In this document: positions 10,800-22,540 of the stretch, in pieces
How positions within the stretch are numbered: the stretch's first letter is position 1
Layout of the letters: the number at the start of each line of letters is the position of its first letter
Assembly: GCA_001949185.1 (NCBI GenBank)
Contig: BDGG01000009.1
Span: forward strand, 274,822 to 338,821
Source: Ramazzottius varieornatus
Lineage: Eukaryota > Tardigrada > Eutardigrada > Parachela > Ramazzottiidae
Length of the DNA: 64,000 bases
Reading direction: 5' to 3'
Translations under genes and position numbers: made by a program
The notes under the pieces: generated by a model
What the model was told of the DNA's origin: nothing
Databases searched by the model: none
The model's input: the letters and a program-made list of their open reading frames with translations, nothing else

Positions 10800-11932
10800 C
10801 TACAGAGCATCACGTAAAGACTGGTAATAGCCTTTCCGAAGAGGGTCTAAAGAACAAAGTTTGTCAATAGAATCATCAACAAACTTCTTATCACTCTCCT
10901 TCAAATTCTGAATGGGATCTAAAAGTAAAAGACGAACATAGCCATGTAAAACCGCAATGCTCTCTTCTGCGGTCAGATCACCCTCTTCGTACAACTTCTT
11001 GACTTCCTCCTTGAGTTCATCCAGCAAGTTGGTATATCCACCCTTCTGGATCTGTTCAACCAGGAACTGTGTATAAAACCAGATGCCTTGATCATTGGCC
11101 TTCACATTTACCGCTGTCACGACCAAAGCTAACTCAGTCCGGATCTGCGTCTGATGTTCGGGACTGGGAACCGTGGGGAATAGAAGCGGAATTAGTGTTG
11201 TGCGGTAGTGCCAGGCGGAGTAATTGGAGGGATCGTCAGCGATGAGCTTGGTGGAGAAAGCTAGCTCGGAAGAGAGAGGAATGTGGCCACGTTCAACGAT
11301 GAAGCGTCGATAGTTCCAACAGTGAAAGTTGCGCGCATCCAAACGGAACAGTTGACTGGTCAAGTCAAGCTCGCGCTGCCAGTCGGCCTTCTGCATCTGC
11401 TCCAAAGTCCACTTCCGATGATACCAGGTACTGTAGGATTTAAAGTCCAGCGCGAGACAGCTTTCTGTCACCGACAGTTCGATCCGCAGGATTCCATCGC
11501 GCTTACCTTCCTCGCTGGAGAAAAGAAAACAAATATTGGAGTAGGCAACGCATACTGATCTTGATTCTGACGAGACCTGAAGGCCATAATACTGCACCAG
11601 TACCCGTCTTGCACGGAGTCGATAAACCAATCAATCGAAAAAATATTAAAATGCGCAGAATGCAACATCAGCTTGAACCAGACTTACCTCTCAGCATCGG
11701 TCAGATCAGCCAGGAGAATTTCCCGACGATAATTCCATAAGGTATACAAGTCCGAGCATTTGGCCAGTAGTTGGTTAGTCTTCATTAGAGTCTCAGAAGA
11801 GCGATCGCCCTCCGCGCGTCGGTCGACAATATCCTTCCATAATGTAGTGAAGCCCAGCAGCTTTCTCTCCTTCTCTTTTCGTACGGCCTCTTGTTTCTCC
11901 TCCGGTGTCCTTTCCTTCACACGTCCGTGCAT
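10800..11932 (-). CDS. RABGGTA: Rab geranylgeranyltransferase alpha subunit, short form
   Basis: Alpha subunit of the enzyme that geranylgeranylates Rab GTPases together with the beta subunit and REP, in the cytosol. Exons 11932-11688 and 11514-10800 encode 319 residues. The start MHGR-K and prenyltransferase alpha (PPTA) repeats are clear: TLWNYRREIL, SYSTWYHRKWTL, NFHCWNYRRF, NYSAWHYRTTL and QGIWFYTQFLV. The protein stops at SLDPLRKGYYQSL, matching the end of the helical domain. It lacks the leucine-rich repeats, and the Ig-like insert, that extend the mammalian subunit. The shortened form is intact, not truncated by a frameshift. It is divergent from RPL8. Confidence 0.92.
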
Positions 11933-12317
11933 GATGTCCTTAAAACGAGATGAGCTTCAATTAGAATTTGCGACAGAACAATTTTCTTGATTTCTTCCAG
12001 AATCTGCAAATGGGAAATAAACAAGGACAAGTCGACTGTCGACCGGAAGTTGACTTCTCGGTCGATCGTGCCAATCAAGAAACTGACTGGATCACTAATC
12101 AAGCGAAGTGGCGGCTGCGCTCGTTCTCGCTGTTTCTTCCGCTACTCCGTTCCGCCTTGGCAAAGCGGCCGAACACATGGAACGACGAACCGATTTACTT
12201 CGTCGGAAAAATCTTGCTGGAGAAATCGCCGCATAGATTTTGATGTCAGTTCTAAGTTCTGACTTCCTTAGAAGATCTGCGACGTCTCTTTGCTTTTAGT
12301 TTGAAGATCATCTCAAG
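11933..12317. promoter_or_regulatory. Bidirectional promoter region RABGGTA/RPL8
   Basis: A 385 bp head-to-head spacer. A pyrimidine-rich stretch with CTCTTTGCTTTTAG just before 12300 could be the acceptor of a 5' UTR intron of RPL8, leaving an 18-base leader before the ATG at 12318. No repeat is seen. Confidence 0.4.
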
Positions 12318-13648
12318 ATGGGTCGAGTTATCCGTGGGCAACGTAAGGGAGCTGGCGGGATCTTCAAGGCCCACACGAAGCACAGGAAAGGAGCCCCAAA
12401 GTTCCGCACCTACGACTACTCGGAACGTCAAGGATACGTCAGGGGAGTTGTCAAGGTATGAGTGGATCTCTTGTCGTTTCACAAGCATGATTGCGTTGGC
12501 AGACTCCTGGAAACTGAGTGGGCTTCTTGCTTGCAGGACATCATCCACGATCCTGGTCGAGGAGCGCCGTTGGCAGTCGTAGCTTTCCGCGATCCGTATA
12601 AGTACAAGACAAGAAAGGAACTATTCATTGCTGCTGAGGGAATGCATACTGGACAGTTCGTGTATTGCGGAAAGAAAGGTGTGTGGTTTCTTTTATGGAA
12701 TCCTCTTCTTAGGTCTATTAGAGGAAGATGGCATCATGTGGAATGGCAGAAAGATAATGTTCTGGAGCACTCGTATGGTGTAGTGTCTAGGGATCAGCTG
12801 TTTCAGGCTGTTGTGAATGCTTCATTGTTGATTGTTTTGTTTGTAGCCTCGATTCACGTTGGCAATGTACTGCCATTGAGCTCCATGCCGGAAGGTACCG
12901 TCGTATGTAATGTGGAGCACAAGACCGGAGATGGAGGCTCCTTGGCTCGCTGCTCGGGAAACTACGCTACTGTTATCTCGCATAATCCCGATGCTAAGAT
13001 ATCCAGGGTGAAGCTTCCGTCTGGAGTAAAGAAGGTTGTGAACTGGAACAACCGTGCCATGATCGGTACGTATGTCGTTTGATCAACGCCAAAGTTGATT
13101 TCCGGTTACCTGGTCTTTTGATCGTTTGAGACACAGGCAGCCAAACTCGACAAAGTCTTTTCTCCAATGTGGCGCATACACTCTAGCCAATAACACTAAA
13201 AAAGTGCGCCACTTGGGAGGAGAATTTTGTTCGAGCTTGTTTGCCGGCTTCCGTTTCGTTTCTCAGCCATGAATTTCTTTTGTATCGCAGGTATCGCGGC
13301 CGGTGGTGGGCGCATTGACAAGCCGATCCTGAAGGCTGGTCGTTCTTATTTCAAGTACAAGGCTAAGAGAAACTGCTGGCCGTATGTCCGTGGTGTTGCC
13401 ATGAACGTAAGCCTTCCTTGCACGCTTCTTCGTCGTTTTTGTTTGTTTTTTAGTTTGACATCTGTCCTTTTCTTCTACAGCCTGTCGACCATCCTCATGG
13501 TGGTGGTAACCACCAGCATATTGGTAAGGCCAGTACCGTCAGGAGAGACACTTCCGCTGGTCGCAAGGTCGGCCTCATCGCTGCCAGACGAACTGGTCGC
13601 ATTCGCGGCGTTAAGGTTGAAGTTGGTGGCAAGAGTGACAAGGATTAA
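12318..13648 (+). CDS. RPL8: 60S ribosomal protein L8 (uL2)
   Basis: Large-subunit protein uL2 at the peptidyl-transferase centre. Five exons (12318-12455, 12537-12678, 12847-13065, 13291-13406, 13481-13648) give 260 residues (human 257). The sequence is near-identical to the family: [86 protein letters not shown] and the catalytic-centre loop [14 protein letters not shown]. Intron 3 contains a family A repeat (13136-13248), showing that even highly expressed housekeeping genes tolerate the element. Confidence 0.99.
13136..13248. repeat. Family A MITE copy, RPL8 intron 3
   Basis: Good copy. Left end GGCAGCCAAACTCGACAAAG, core ATGTGGCGCATACACTC then AGTGCGCCACTTGG, right end CGAGCTTGTTTGCCGG. 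Confidence 0.9.
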
Positions 13649-13865
13649 TCTTTACTCCAGTTCGATGTTTTCTGGTGTTTTATTCATGTCGACCCGTTTG
13701 ACTTTACTCCTCTGTTCTCGTCGGGTTTACTGTGTAACATCGATCAGTGTTCAGAGGACGAGAAAAGAGTAAAGGAACATGATTTTATTGATAAGATGGT
13801 GGCTTTTACGTTCTTCGAAGATGTCAGGAGAGAAAGATAAACAAAAAAGGTGCAGAATAGAAAAC

Positions 13866-15281
13866 TTAGTCTCGTCGAAGTTGATATTCCATAGTTTCAG
13901 TGCCTTTGGCCGTCATTGCCACCAAAGTCACAGTATCGCCGGTGTAGACATCGCGTTCAGCAGCCGCCAGAAAAGCATCCTTGAGAAGCTTGACAGCCTT
14001 GTCCAAAGTCAGACCTGGAGGAGCTTGGACTGGCACATCGCTCAACGTGCGCTTCGCTCCGATCTGCAAGTAAACAGAGTATCAGCAATAGTTGCGCGTG
14101 ACTTCATGAGTTTCGTCAGACACGTGGCACGGACTTGACAGTCCACGGCCCGACGAGTGACGTCACCAAGCAGTGCGCACCATAACATAGCGTATGGGAG
14201 CTCCGAAGACATACTCGACCAAATCTGTTCCCCCCGTGGCGGACGCTTTCAGCCAACAACACTGAAGGCATGCGCCACCTGGGAAGACGATCTAGTAGAA
14301 TTGGTTTACCGAGCTCCCATATCGGGATTGGCACGTTAACTTCAATTTAGCTTCGCGGGAAAGCGAAAATTATTCCGCGGACACCCGTCACCAAAGAAAA
14401 CTTTCTTCGTGGCTCAAGCTTGGAGTAGTTTTGTTAGGGACGAACGGAGTGTACCTGGTTGTGGAGGAAAGGATGGACGAGGTTCTCGCCACTGCCTTGG
14501 ATGACATAGTCGAAGAATTCTGGTGTTCCAACGGGATCATAAGAAGCCACCAAGCCCTTTCCATCACGATCTAGACCAGCGACGATGGGACGAACGTAGA
14601 AGGGAAAGAAGCGTCGGCCGTACAGTGTGGGCAGCATCAACGCCATCACGGCTTTCGTCGACATTTCCTCGCCGTGCTCGTGAATAAACAGCTGAACAAA
14701 AAAAATCAACCTCAGCTCTGAAGTCTTTCTTCAGTTGCTACAATTGAAGGTGTGTGATATTGCACCTTCATTCGAACTTCCAGGTTTTTAATGAGAGTCA
14801 GCACATCGGCGTGGAAGCCCGAGCAAGCAAAGACGGTCATTTTGGACCTGTAAAAAATGACATCAAGATTTTAACGAACTGGGAGCTGGGCTGCCTCGGC
14901 AAACAAACTCGACCGGATCGCTTTGAAAGCGGCGCACGGTCTCAGACAATATCGTAAAAATTATGCGTCACTTTGGAAACTATCTGGTGTCGGGTATATT
15001 TGCCTAGCTCCTGCTTACGGCCGAGTGTTTCGACTTACAGTGGATATATTTTAGGAGTGAATCTAGAGAGGATGGTCGAGCCAGTACTCAAGCGACTGTC
15101 ACAAGCGATGAGAACGTAGTCCTGACCAGCGATAGCTGCCACGGTTCTGCAACGAGAAGAAGGCAAATCATCAGTGAAAGCTGGTAGCTGGACGATTCTT
15201 ATAGATCATAATCAATCATAAGTTATGCTTGATACAGATCACCAACCCGCCATTGTCATCGTAGGGACTGAAGTCGCCCAT
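13866..15281 (-). CDS. PSMB1: 20S proteasome subunit beta type-1 (beta6)
   Basis: Non-catalytic beta6 ring subunit of the 20S core particle. Exons 15281-15247, 15146-15039, 14847-14766, 14691-14455 and 14063-13866 encode 219 residues. Family signatures are FSPYDDNGGTVAAIAG, DSRLSTG, VFACSGFHADVLTL, LPTLYGRRFFPFYV, GLDRDGKG, SYDPVGT and FLAAAERDVYTGD. An in-frame stop lies just upstream of the ATG at 15281, so the propeptide is shorter than in human. The first two introns are small; introns 2 and 4 each contain a family A repeat (14881-15011, 14194-14320). Confidence 0.95.
14194..14320. repeat. Family A MITE copy, PSMB1 intron 4
   Basis: Carries the longest visible terminal arms: ATGGGAGCTCCGAAGACATA at the left and TTTACCGAGCTCCCATA at the right, showing that the GAGCTC border belongs to the element. 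Core GTGGCGGACGC / GCATGCGCCACC. Confidence 0.88.
14881..15011. repeat. Family A MITE copy, PSMB1 intron 2
   Basis: Left GGGAGCTGGGCTGCC followed by CGGCAAACAAACTCGACC; core AGCGGCGCACGG / TATGCGTCACTT; right end TTTGCCTAGCTCC. Confidence 0.82.
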
Positions 15282-17995
15282 TCTTCTAGCTGTGCCCCGT
15301 CCGTTCTAAAGGCTGGAGAGTGGTTGTCCGACTGGACTGCGTAGATTCTGTCAAGGAGGAAAGGAAGACTCTGAAGCAACAAAGTGAAGAAACTGAAGAA
15401 AGCTACGTCGGGGACATGGATACATAAATCAACAATCAAGACATCAGCAATGACTGCGCAGTTCAACCGGTGCGCCGCCGCCAGGGCGGCAGCACTGGTC
15501 CGCTGGGCGATAGGAGACGTGGAGTGCTATTCGTAGTTGGAGCTTTGGACCTTCTTCTTCGGCTTACGAGCTCGAGAAACCCTTCTCGTAACCCCGAACT
15601 GGCCCGAATGACATTGGGCAAATATTTTAGGATGGTAGCACGACTAGGCGAACATCTGTATTTTTTAAACCCAGTACAGACGCCGATACCCCGAAGCAGG
15701 ACCTAAGAGGTCCGCCGAAAGATTCCAGAAGTTTCGTTCTCAGAGGTCCTCTAAAATGTTTCAAACTTATGTTTTGGAAATCCGAAAATTAATTTCGACG
15801 AACATGATAGCCAATACACGAATAGAAACTTTTACTAATAAGTACCAACAGATTAGTTCCGCTGTAGTTGCGTGTACCGCTTAGCTCACTTCCGTTTCCC
15901 GAAAGATTATCCCGACCTACTGTACATACTTCTTATACCAGTGCAATGTAGTGTGATGTAGCTACAGAGCCGCGATAAGGAGACACATAATTACGGACAG
16001 TCCTCTCCTTCCGTTCGCCATCAATTGGAAAAGGTTTCAGAGCCATCCAGATGGACTTGAATCTCATTACAAGATTAGTCAGCCTGTCAACTTTAACGCA
16101 CGGCCCAACTAGGAAGTACACTCTCCGCACGTTTTTCGCACGGGCTTTAGGTCGTCTCGAAGGGAACTGTCGTTCTAAAATTACGAAAATTGTCTTTGCG
16201 ATCACTTCGCGGTATCTGCCCACATTTTTCGAGATGGCCAGAGATCTGCGCAAACGACGAACTCTCCTTTGCTCGTGTCCTTCGTCGAGGCATCTATATA
16301 GAACAGCAGCAATCACAACCAGGTCCAGTAGTTGCAATCATCAACAGTCAAACTCCATTACTGGTCTCGAAGAGTGACACTTTAGCTGAGAGTTTCTACT
16401 TGAATTTCCACAACTACCATTAAACCTAATACTCCGTGTTGACGAGAACGATCGTAGGGGGCCTCTTCCACGGTCGTCATATCTACACAGTATCTGACGT
16501 AGTACAACTTTCATGGCCAAGACCAGCCGTTTCCTGTTCCCTTCTTTGTGTACACGCACGATGGGAAATCATGGGACAGTACAAATTATGGGACAGACCT
16601 TTTTGCTACGGCGGTACGGAAGCACGTACGTACATGATCGATTCACACTAATGTGTTTTTCACGACTTTTCTACGGATGAATTTCCATGTTGCCTTCCTT
16701 TCCACCTGTCCCATAATTACCGGTCGTGCGTATACGGATAAGTTACATTTAAGTTAGTGGAATCATTATTGCGTGCCCATGTCGGCGTTGGCACCTCTTT
16801 TTTTGTGAATTTGTCCCGCTGAGAAACTGATACGCAGTAGCTTGTATGTTTCTGAAATCGGACCTTCCGTCAAAATTCAGGTTAGGGAACGAAGCGCAAC
16901 TCTATCCGATTTGCGTAACCAAACCCGAAGAAGAAAACTCCATCTACAGTACTACTTAAAGCTCGTCAACGCTCGTCATGTTGGCGATCTCGTTTTCCTC
17001 CAGCTTCCATCCTAAGCTACATAAGCCTAACGAGCTAGGGTGCCGCGAGACAGCTCAGCAGCCGGCAAATTCCGGATTATTAAATAGGGAGTGGGAGAAG
17101 CTGCCGCTGCCGGAAGTGCCTGGTGATGGAGGAGCGACCTGTTCCTGCGAAACGGAAAGCGTCCACAATGAGCCGGCGCAATAACCCTGATACTACCAAA
17201 ACCGTCTAACCTTAATGTGCCACACTTTGAAAGCATACAATCGCGTGAGTCGACTTCCCGATCTCTTCCGTATCCGGCACTATGCCTTTATCTCCCCATG
17301 TTCCACTAGACGTGCTTGATTAACGCTGAACGGATGAACTGGTGCTATCTCGTATAATTAATGAACTTGTGTACTCCCATTTGATCGTTACAGAGTATCA
17401 TGGGCCCAACCCGCTTGTGGCGGTTGTGACATTTGTTATGCTCCAGAGTTCCGCTGGCTTTTTGTGTAATTAGATTATGCCAATCCATTTCATCCTCAAA
17501 ACTGTTGGTCACTATAGCATTTACTGTCGCTGCCTTGCTCGGAAAAGTCGAGCACTCCGGTAAACCTTTACTGGACCGTATTTCCAGTTCGCCTAACATT
17601 GTCAAACATGCTACATACAGTGTATTCATATCCATCTCTGCCGCTTCTTTCCAGAGACGTGGAGATTATTATCTAATTGATGTTCCTGACAAGTGAGATG
17701 TATTCTTTCTAGCCGATGGGAGTTTGGAACTTGCACAAAACACTTTCGGCAATTCTTCAACGTTGGGCAACATCTTTAATAACAGTTGACGCAGTTTGTC
17801 GATCATCCTTTCCGCAGCCGTCATATGTTCGTATATTCCAGCCTTAAGGAGAGATCGGACTGATCAGCTGGATTACCACGTCTTCGTCATCGAGTGGGAG
17901 TATTTACGTACATCAGCGAGGGGCGACTCGCGACCAGTCCCCGAAAGGAACTTGAAGCTAGCCTTGGTGACAGAGAGCGGAGCAACCCATTGATC
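15282..17995. other. Long intergenic region upstream of the GPCR
   Basis: 2.7 kb without a supportable gene. Short open frames here have no recognisable protein features. The only structured item is the family B inverted-repeat element at 16584-16718. The last few hundred bases probably include the GPCR 5' UTR and promoter. Confidence 0.5.
16584..16718. repeat. Family B MITE copy 1 (135 bp)
   Basis: Terminal inverted repeats AATTATGGGACAG ... CTGTCCCATAATT. The interior (CTACGGCGGTA, AGCACGTACGTAC, CTTTTCTACGG) is homologous, in reverse orientation, to 41570-41704, which has exactly the same length. Confidence 0.88.
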
Positions 17996-20900
17996 ATGGC
18001 GGAGAACGCCCTCTTTGAAAACTCCAGCAACAATACCATGGATTTTGATCTGAGCAATGACACGGCGACATCGGTTCGTCCCTACACCGTTGACCATTCG
18101 CTGCTGTATCGCATTGTGGCCACTCTGTTACATTCTCTGATATTTATCGGAGGAGTTTTCGGCAACGTTGTCTTGATTTTGGTGGTCAAGCGCAATCGTC
18201 CACTGCAGACACCGACTTACTGCTACCTAGTAAGTCCAGTTCGAGTGCTCCTCACTAAAAACAAAACCGTACTTGGCGGGATACTCAGCAGGCGAACGTA
18301 CGAGATCGTTATTTCAAGTGACGCGCGGTACTCTTGTTACCGGGCGGAAGCGTGCGCCACTTGAAAGAAACAATCTTGCATGTTCCGTTTGCCGTCAGAA
18401 ACATCGCTGGCTTCCCAGTTATATCGTTTAACAGTGCAACCTGCCTATTTTTTTCCACAAAAAGGGCTGAGACAGCACGCAGGGCCGTGCAGGGCATGAA
18501 CCGTTTTCAGGCTTCCGAAGAAAATTCGCAGAAAAAGGGCGTTGAAGAAATCCGCAGCTATTGCCATACTGTATAGTGATCATTGTACAGAATCGCCAGT
18601 ACTGATCTGGTTCGACCATAGGTTACTCGCCTCCCACCCTTCGTGTTGAGTTGTTGTCCTGGGTCGATAATGTAGACTATCTTCGGTAAAGCAGGCTTTG
18701 AACGCTCAGTATGAGGTCTTGCAGTATTTGTTTCACCGACGCTTTCCGATATAAAGGCTGGAATTGGATGGTCATCAATGCTTTATGCATGTACCTTTTG
18801 CTTCAGTAGCATGAATATTCATGTGCGCTTTGTAAGTTGAAACCGAAAGGCGATTAAGTGAAAACGCATGCAGCTAACTTGATTAGCACTTCCTCCTTTT
18901 TTATTTATTCACACCACTTCGATCGGTCGTGTATTGCACCATTACTTCTTTGTGGCAGTTTTTTTGGGGAGGCTCTTCTAATTAATCTGTGTACTGATGG
19001 TCCTTCGTCGAGTGATCATGAGTCGAAAAGCATCCAGCATTTTGCCACGTTAAAGTGAGTTTCCGAAAATGGGAAGGCAAACATGTCGGCAAGGGGAAAC
19101 ACAGTCTAAAGTACCAGGCTCGACACTTCACTTGCGGAACTTAGTACGGGTTTTGCATGATTGTTTTTGACTGATTACCTTGGTACTTCTCCCGTCCACG
19201 TACGTGACAAAACTGCGTAGTGGATGATGATCGAGACCTTTGAGAATGGATTTTATGTTAGGAAATTCCAGAAACGCAAATTAAAGGCAAGCGTGAGCCA
19301 AATTAGAGAAAGATGCGAAAACTGTGGGAAGTGTACGGGCGCTCGCAGGGAAATCCGTTTAGGAGAGAACGAAGTTCCTTGGCAAACCTGGTAGCGGTTA
19401 GAGTGGAGCCATCAGCAAACATCAGGAAAGGCCGGTCAGCTTGACTTAACTTGACCCGATGGTCAGAGTATTTCCGGATGGCTACAACAGGACAGACAGA
19501 ACGGGAAGTGGGGTGAAGGACGACCGTTGATGGGTGGCGTCTTTGCCACACTTCGAATGTCGTATGGTCATAGAAACCCGATCTGAATGAAGAACCATGT
19601 CTTCATTCAGATCGGGGAGAGCCAGAGATGTCTAAACAAGGTTTCTTTTGTTTTTTCTTTCAGGTCTCATTAGCCTACGCTGATCTGATTGTCCTGTTCA
19701 GCGCTGTGCCTGAAGCCCTGATGTTTCACCATATCGGCATTCGGTGGGTGTTGGGCCAAGCGGGCTGCTCCCTCTTGATTTTCGGAAACTTCTTGGGCAT
19801 CAATGCTGGTAGCCTCAGGTAAGGACAAAATTCAATTAGACCCTTACGTTGATGTAACTGTGTAGCCATGCAGGCGCGGAGAAGAATACTCGTTTGGCCA
19901 GACTACTGCGGCCGGGGGAAGAAGGAGTTCATTCTGGAGAAATGTGTTATGGGTCTTTGCCGAAAAATCTTTCTCGAGAACGGCCATGCAATCGAGATAA
20001 ACACAGAGGGCAACAGAAGCTATTTACGACACTGCTGGTTCGGCGCCTATAACAAACAAGCAAGAACAAGAAAACCCCCTTACTGTCCCAAAAGATTAGG
20101 AAGCTCCTCAAGTGGCGCAAGATTAACGTATTATTCGCCGGAAGCGTGCGCCACTTGCAAACTGACCTTGCCGAGTTTGTTTGCCGTAGTTCCAGGCACC
20201 AGCCGACCTTCGCACTAAGCTAGGTTTCGTATACTGTAAAATCTTAATTCCATGCTGATTTTTATAGCATCTTGGCCTTTACGGTGGAACGGTATGTGGC
20301 AGTCTTGAAGCCCTTGTTAGCCCAAAGGTACTGCACCGTGGGACGAGCCAAGAAGATTGTACTGGCGGTTTGGATTTGTTCCGTTGTCTACTGTGCTCCC
20401 TGGCTCGGTTTGACGTTGGTGGTCAGCGATCCTGAAAACCCCAGCATCCAACTGTGCGACTTCCGGCTGACACGGGAACAATACAGTGCCTTCTTTATCA
20501 CTGACCTTTTCATCTTTTACCTTATTCCACTCTTGTTTGCCGCGGTCGTCTATGTTCGCATTGCCGCCGTCGTGGCCAAACAAAAGCCCGGGGAGCAGCT
20601 TTCTCGGCAGAATACCATGGTTCATCGCGATGCAGCCTCCCGTAATACGCCCAGTAAGGGTGTGCCCGGCCATCTCCAGAGGGAGTCCATCGTGGTAGCC
20701 AGCGAAAATAACCTCACGCTTAACTACAGTTCCACCCTAAAGCGGCGCAGTTCTGCCATGCAGGTAAGATAATCAGAATGGGGAAGTAAGCAAGCCTAGC
20801 TTTACTTCCCTGAATCGTGGCGAGTTCATTTTGCCCGTTTTCCACGAAATACCAAGTTTAAGGTGTGCCTAGCAAAAGTTTGGCAAGCACCAGGGGCGGA

Positions 20901-22131
20901 TTGAGGTTCTCAGAGTGGGTAACGCAGATAGCCGGTAAGGCTGGGAAAACTGACTTTTGAGCCTCAAGGCTTGGTAAAAGCTTTCGCTTTTTTCTCCGCA
21001 GCAAAAAAACAGCCTGTCGAGGCTGGGAATTTGGACTTTGGGACAGGCTGAGCCTCGCCAGCCTTATGGGTCAAATTGCCCCTGCCAGACACACTCATAC
21101 GAAAAAGGCACAAATAGAGCTCGGCAAACAAATTAACAACAAGATTGTTTTTCTAAGTGACGCATGTTACTAGTCTAGAAGACTAGGAAGGTGCGCCACC
21201 TGAATAGCTGTTTGAAACCTTTCTTCTAGGAGACGTACGCTGTGGGCCGATCAAACCCAAAGCGGGCGCCACTTGCAAAAAAAGATCTTGTCGCGTTTGT
21301 TTCCCGAGGCTCTCAGATTCCAATGATCTGTGTGCCAGAAACGACACTTCAAGATTACTACACACACCCGCCCTAACCAAATAATTCCAAGTCCGGGCAA
21401 ATTTCCTCCGCCCACAACCCATGGACGATCTACAGCTACGAGGGTCTACTCTGGCACCTTTATGCCCGAGGCAGTCAAACCCATTCCTAATGCACTCACG
21501 TCTGTCGGCGCTGTGCTAGAAACTAGAAGCGTCGTAAGTGCGTTAGTGATGCGTTTGACTGCCTGGGGCATGAAGGTGCCAGAGTGGACCTCCTAGCTGT
21601 AAATCTTCCATGGGTTGTGGGCGGAGAAAATTTGCGCGGACTTGGAATTACTTACGGACACCTCTGCCCCTAATCATTGGCACGGACAAAATCATTGGTG
21701 ACGGAGAGAAAGCGGCTTTTCCCTGATTGATCTATTACTGATGGAGTTTAACTGGCCCGTACCGCTTCCGCTCCGCTGCCAAGGATTTGTCCATGCCAAT
21801 GGTTAGGGCAGATGCGTGTACTGTACTAACTATTATTGAAGGTTTTTGCTTTGTACATTTGTAGGTGTTGCCCATGCTGGTGGTGGTGGTAATACTCTTC
21901 GCCGTGTGCTGGCTACCCTTTCGTGGGCTCCTCGTCTACAATTCGTTCGTAGAGATACCTTGGCTGGATTTGTGGTACTTGCTTTTCGCCAAGACGTTGA
22001 TTTACGTCAACTCAGCCATCAATCCTTTTTTGTACAATGCCATGAGCAGACGTTTCCGCGACGCCGTCTACCGCTTTCTTCGCTCCAAACAACGCAGCAA
22101 CCCAACAACCATACATTTCACTGACTCTTAG
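17996..22131 (+). CDS. Thyrotropin-releasing-hormone-receptor-like GPCR
   Basis: Rhodopsin-class neuropeptide receptor at the plasma membrane, probably Gq-coupled like its relatives. Exons 17996-18229, 19664-19818, 20268-20763 and 21865-22131 encode 383 residues. The N terminus has N-glycosylation sites (NSS, NDT). TM1 carries the GNV motif, then QTPTYCYLVSLAYADL (TM2), LGINAGSLSILAFTVERY with ERY replacing DRY (TM3), RAKKIVLAVWICSVVYC (TM4), TM5 near 205-230, FAVCWLPF (TM6) and NSAINPFLYNAMSRRFRD (TM7 NPxxY as NPFLY). These match vertebrate TRHR closely; the C tail is short. Intron 1 holds a family A repeat and a tyrosine recombinase fragment; introns 2 and 3 hold more repeats. Confidence 0.88.
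18285..18396. repeat. Family A MITE copy, GPCR intron 1
   Basis: Left CAGGCGAACGTACGAGATCG, core AAGTGACGCGCGG / GCGTGCGCCACTTG, right TGTTCCGTTTGCCG. Confidence 0.85.
19303..19551 (-). pseudogene. Tyrosine recombinase/integrase C-terminal fragment
   Basis: An 82-codon open frame in GPCR intron 1 on the opposite strand. It contains a catalytic-domain stretch RPFLMFADGSTLTATRF, then LRSLLNGF and RPYTSHSFRI. The HSFR piece corresponds to the HxxR box of tyrosine recombinases of DIRS/Ngaro retrotransposons or Cryptons. It ends before the GAAT-type continuation and before the catalytic Tyr, so it is a decayed transposon relic rather than a gene. A perfect 17-bp hairpin lies just beyond it (19577-19616). 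Confidence 0.6.
19577..19616. repeat. Perfect 17-bp inverted repeat hairpin
   Basis: CCCGATCTGAATGAAGA, a 6-base loop ACCATG, then the exact reverse complement. It sits 47 bases before GPCR exon 2 and 26 bases from the recombinase fragment. Confidence 0.92.
20101..20187. repeat. Family A MITE copy (left end missing), GPCR intron 2
   Basis: Core TCAAGTGGCGCAAGATT / GAAGCGTGCGCCACTTG followed by a good right end GCCGAGTTTGTTTGCCG. The left terminal repeat is not recognisable. Confidence 0.82.
21118..21314. repeat. Family A MITE copy, double hairpin, GPCR intron 3
   Basis: Left AGCTCGGCAAACAAATT; first core TAAGTGACGCATG / AGGTGCGCCACC; a second, partly deleted core with GCGGGCGCCACTTG; right CGTTTGTTTCCCGAGGCT. 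Confidence 0.8.
21382..21652. repeat. Large palindrome, ~120-bp arms
   Basis: The left arm from TAATTCCAAGTCCGGGCAAA to GCACTCACG is the reverse complement, with about 10-15% mismatch, of the right arm ending TTTGCGCGGACTTGGAATTA. Shared blocks include CCGCCCACAACCCATGGA and CTCTGGCACCTT. Only about 20-30 bp of unique centre remains. It lies in GPCR intron 3. Confidence 0.92.
21663..21813. repeat. Second inverted repeat adjoining the palindrome
   Basis: Left arm TCTGCCCCTAATCATTGGCA and right arm TGCCAATGGTTAGGGCAGA are inverted copies about 30 bp long, 90 bp apart. A related CGCCCTAACCAA lies left of the large palindrome, so the two may form one composite element from about 21369 to 21813. 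Confidence 0.8.
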
Positions 22132-22540
22132 TCTGGCGTAATCCGTGTCCTTCTTTCTGATACTTCTGCACTAAAATCTTAGTAAACGACAGAAAGACCT
22201 CAATATGCGTCTTGCGGTATCACAGAACGATGCGGTACATAAATTTCACTTTAGTACGAAACAAAAGGAAAATTCCACTCCAGCGATCTTACTGTACACT
22301 GCATAAATACGGTCATCGACGTTATCATACTCATACTTCAGCGAATTTAAAAGTCGCGATAAGATACGCTTGTTGGACGATACCAAGAAGTAGCCCGAGC
22401 TCCAACTCAACAAATGGTCAGCATAGGCCACAAGGTCTTTAAAATATGTTTCAGATTGACACTGTGAAAATTAGAGCATAGTTGGCGTTTATATTTAACA
22501 AGACTTCTGCGTTGTTGAATACATGCTCCCAGATCGAAAC
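22132..22540. other. Intergenic spacer GPCR to lipocalin
   Basis: I see no gene or repeat. It is AT-rich and probably contains the GPCR 3' UTR and the lipocalin promoter. Confidence 0.4.
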
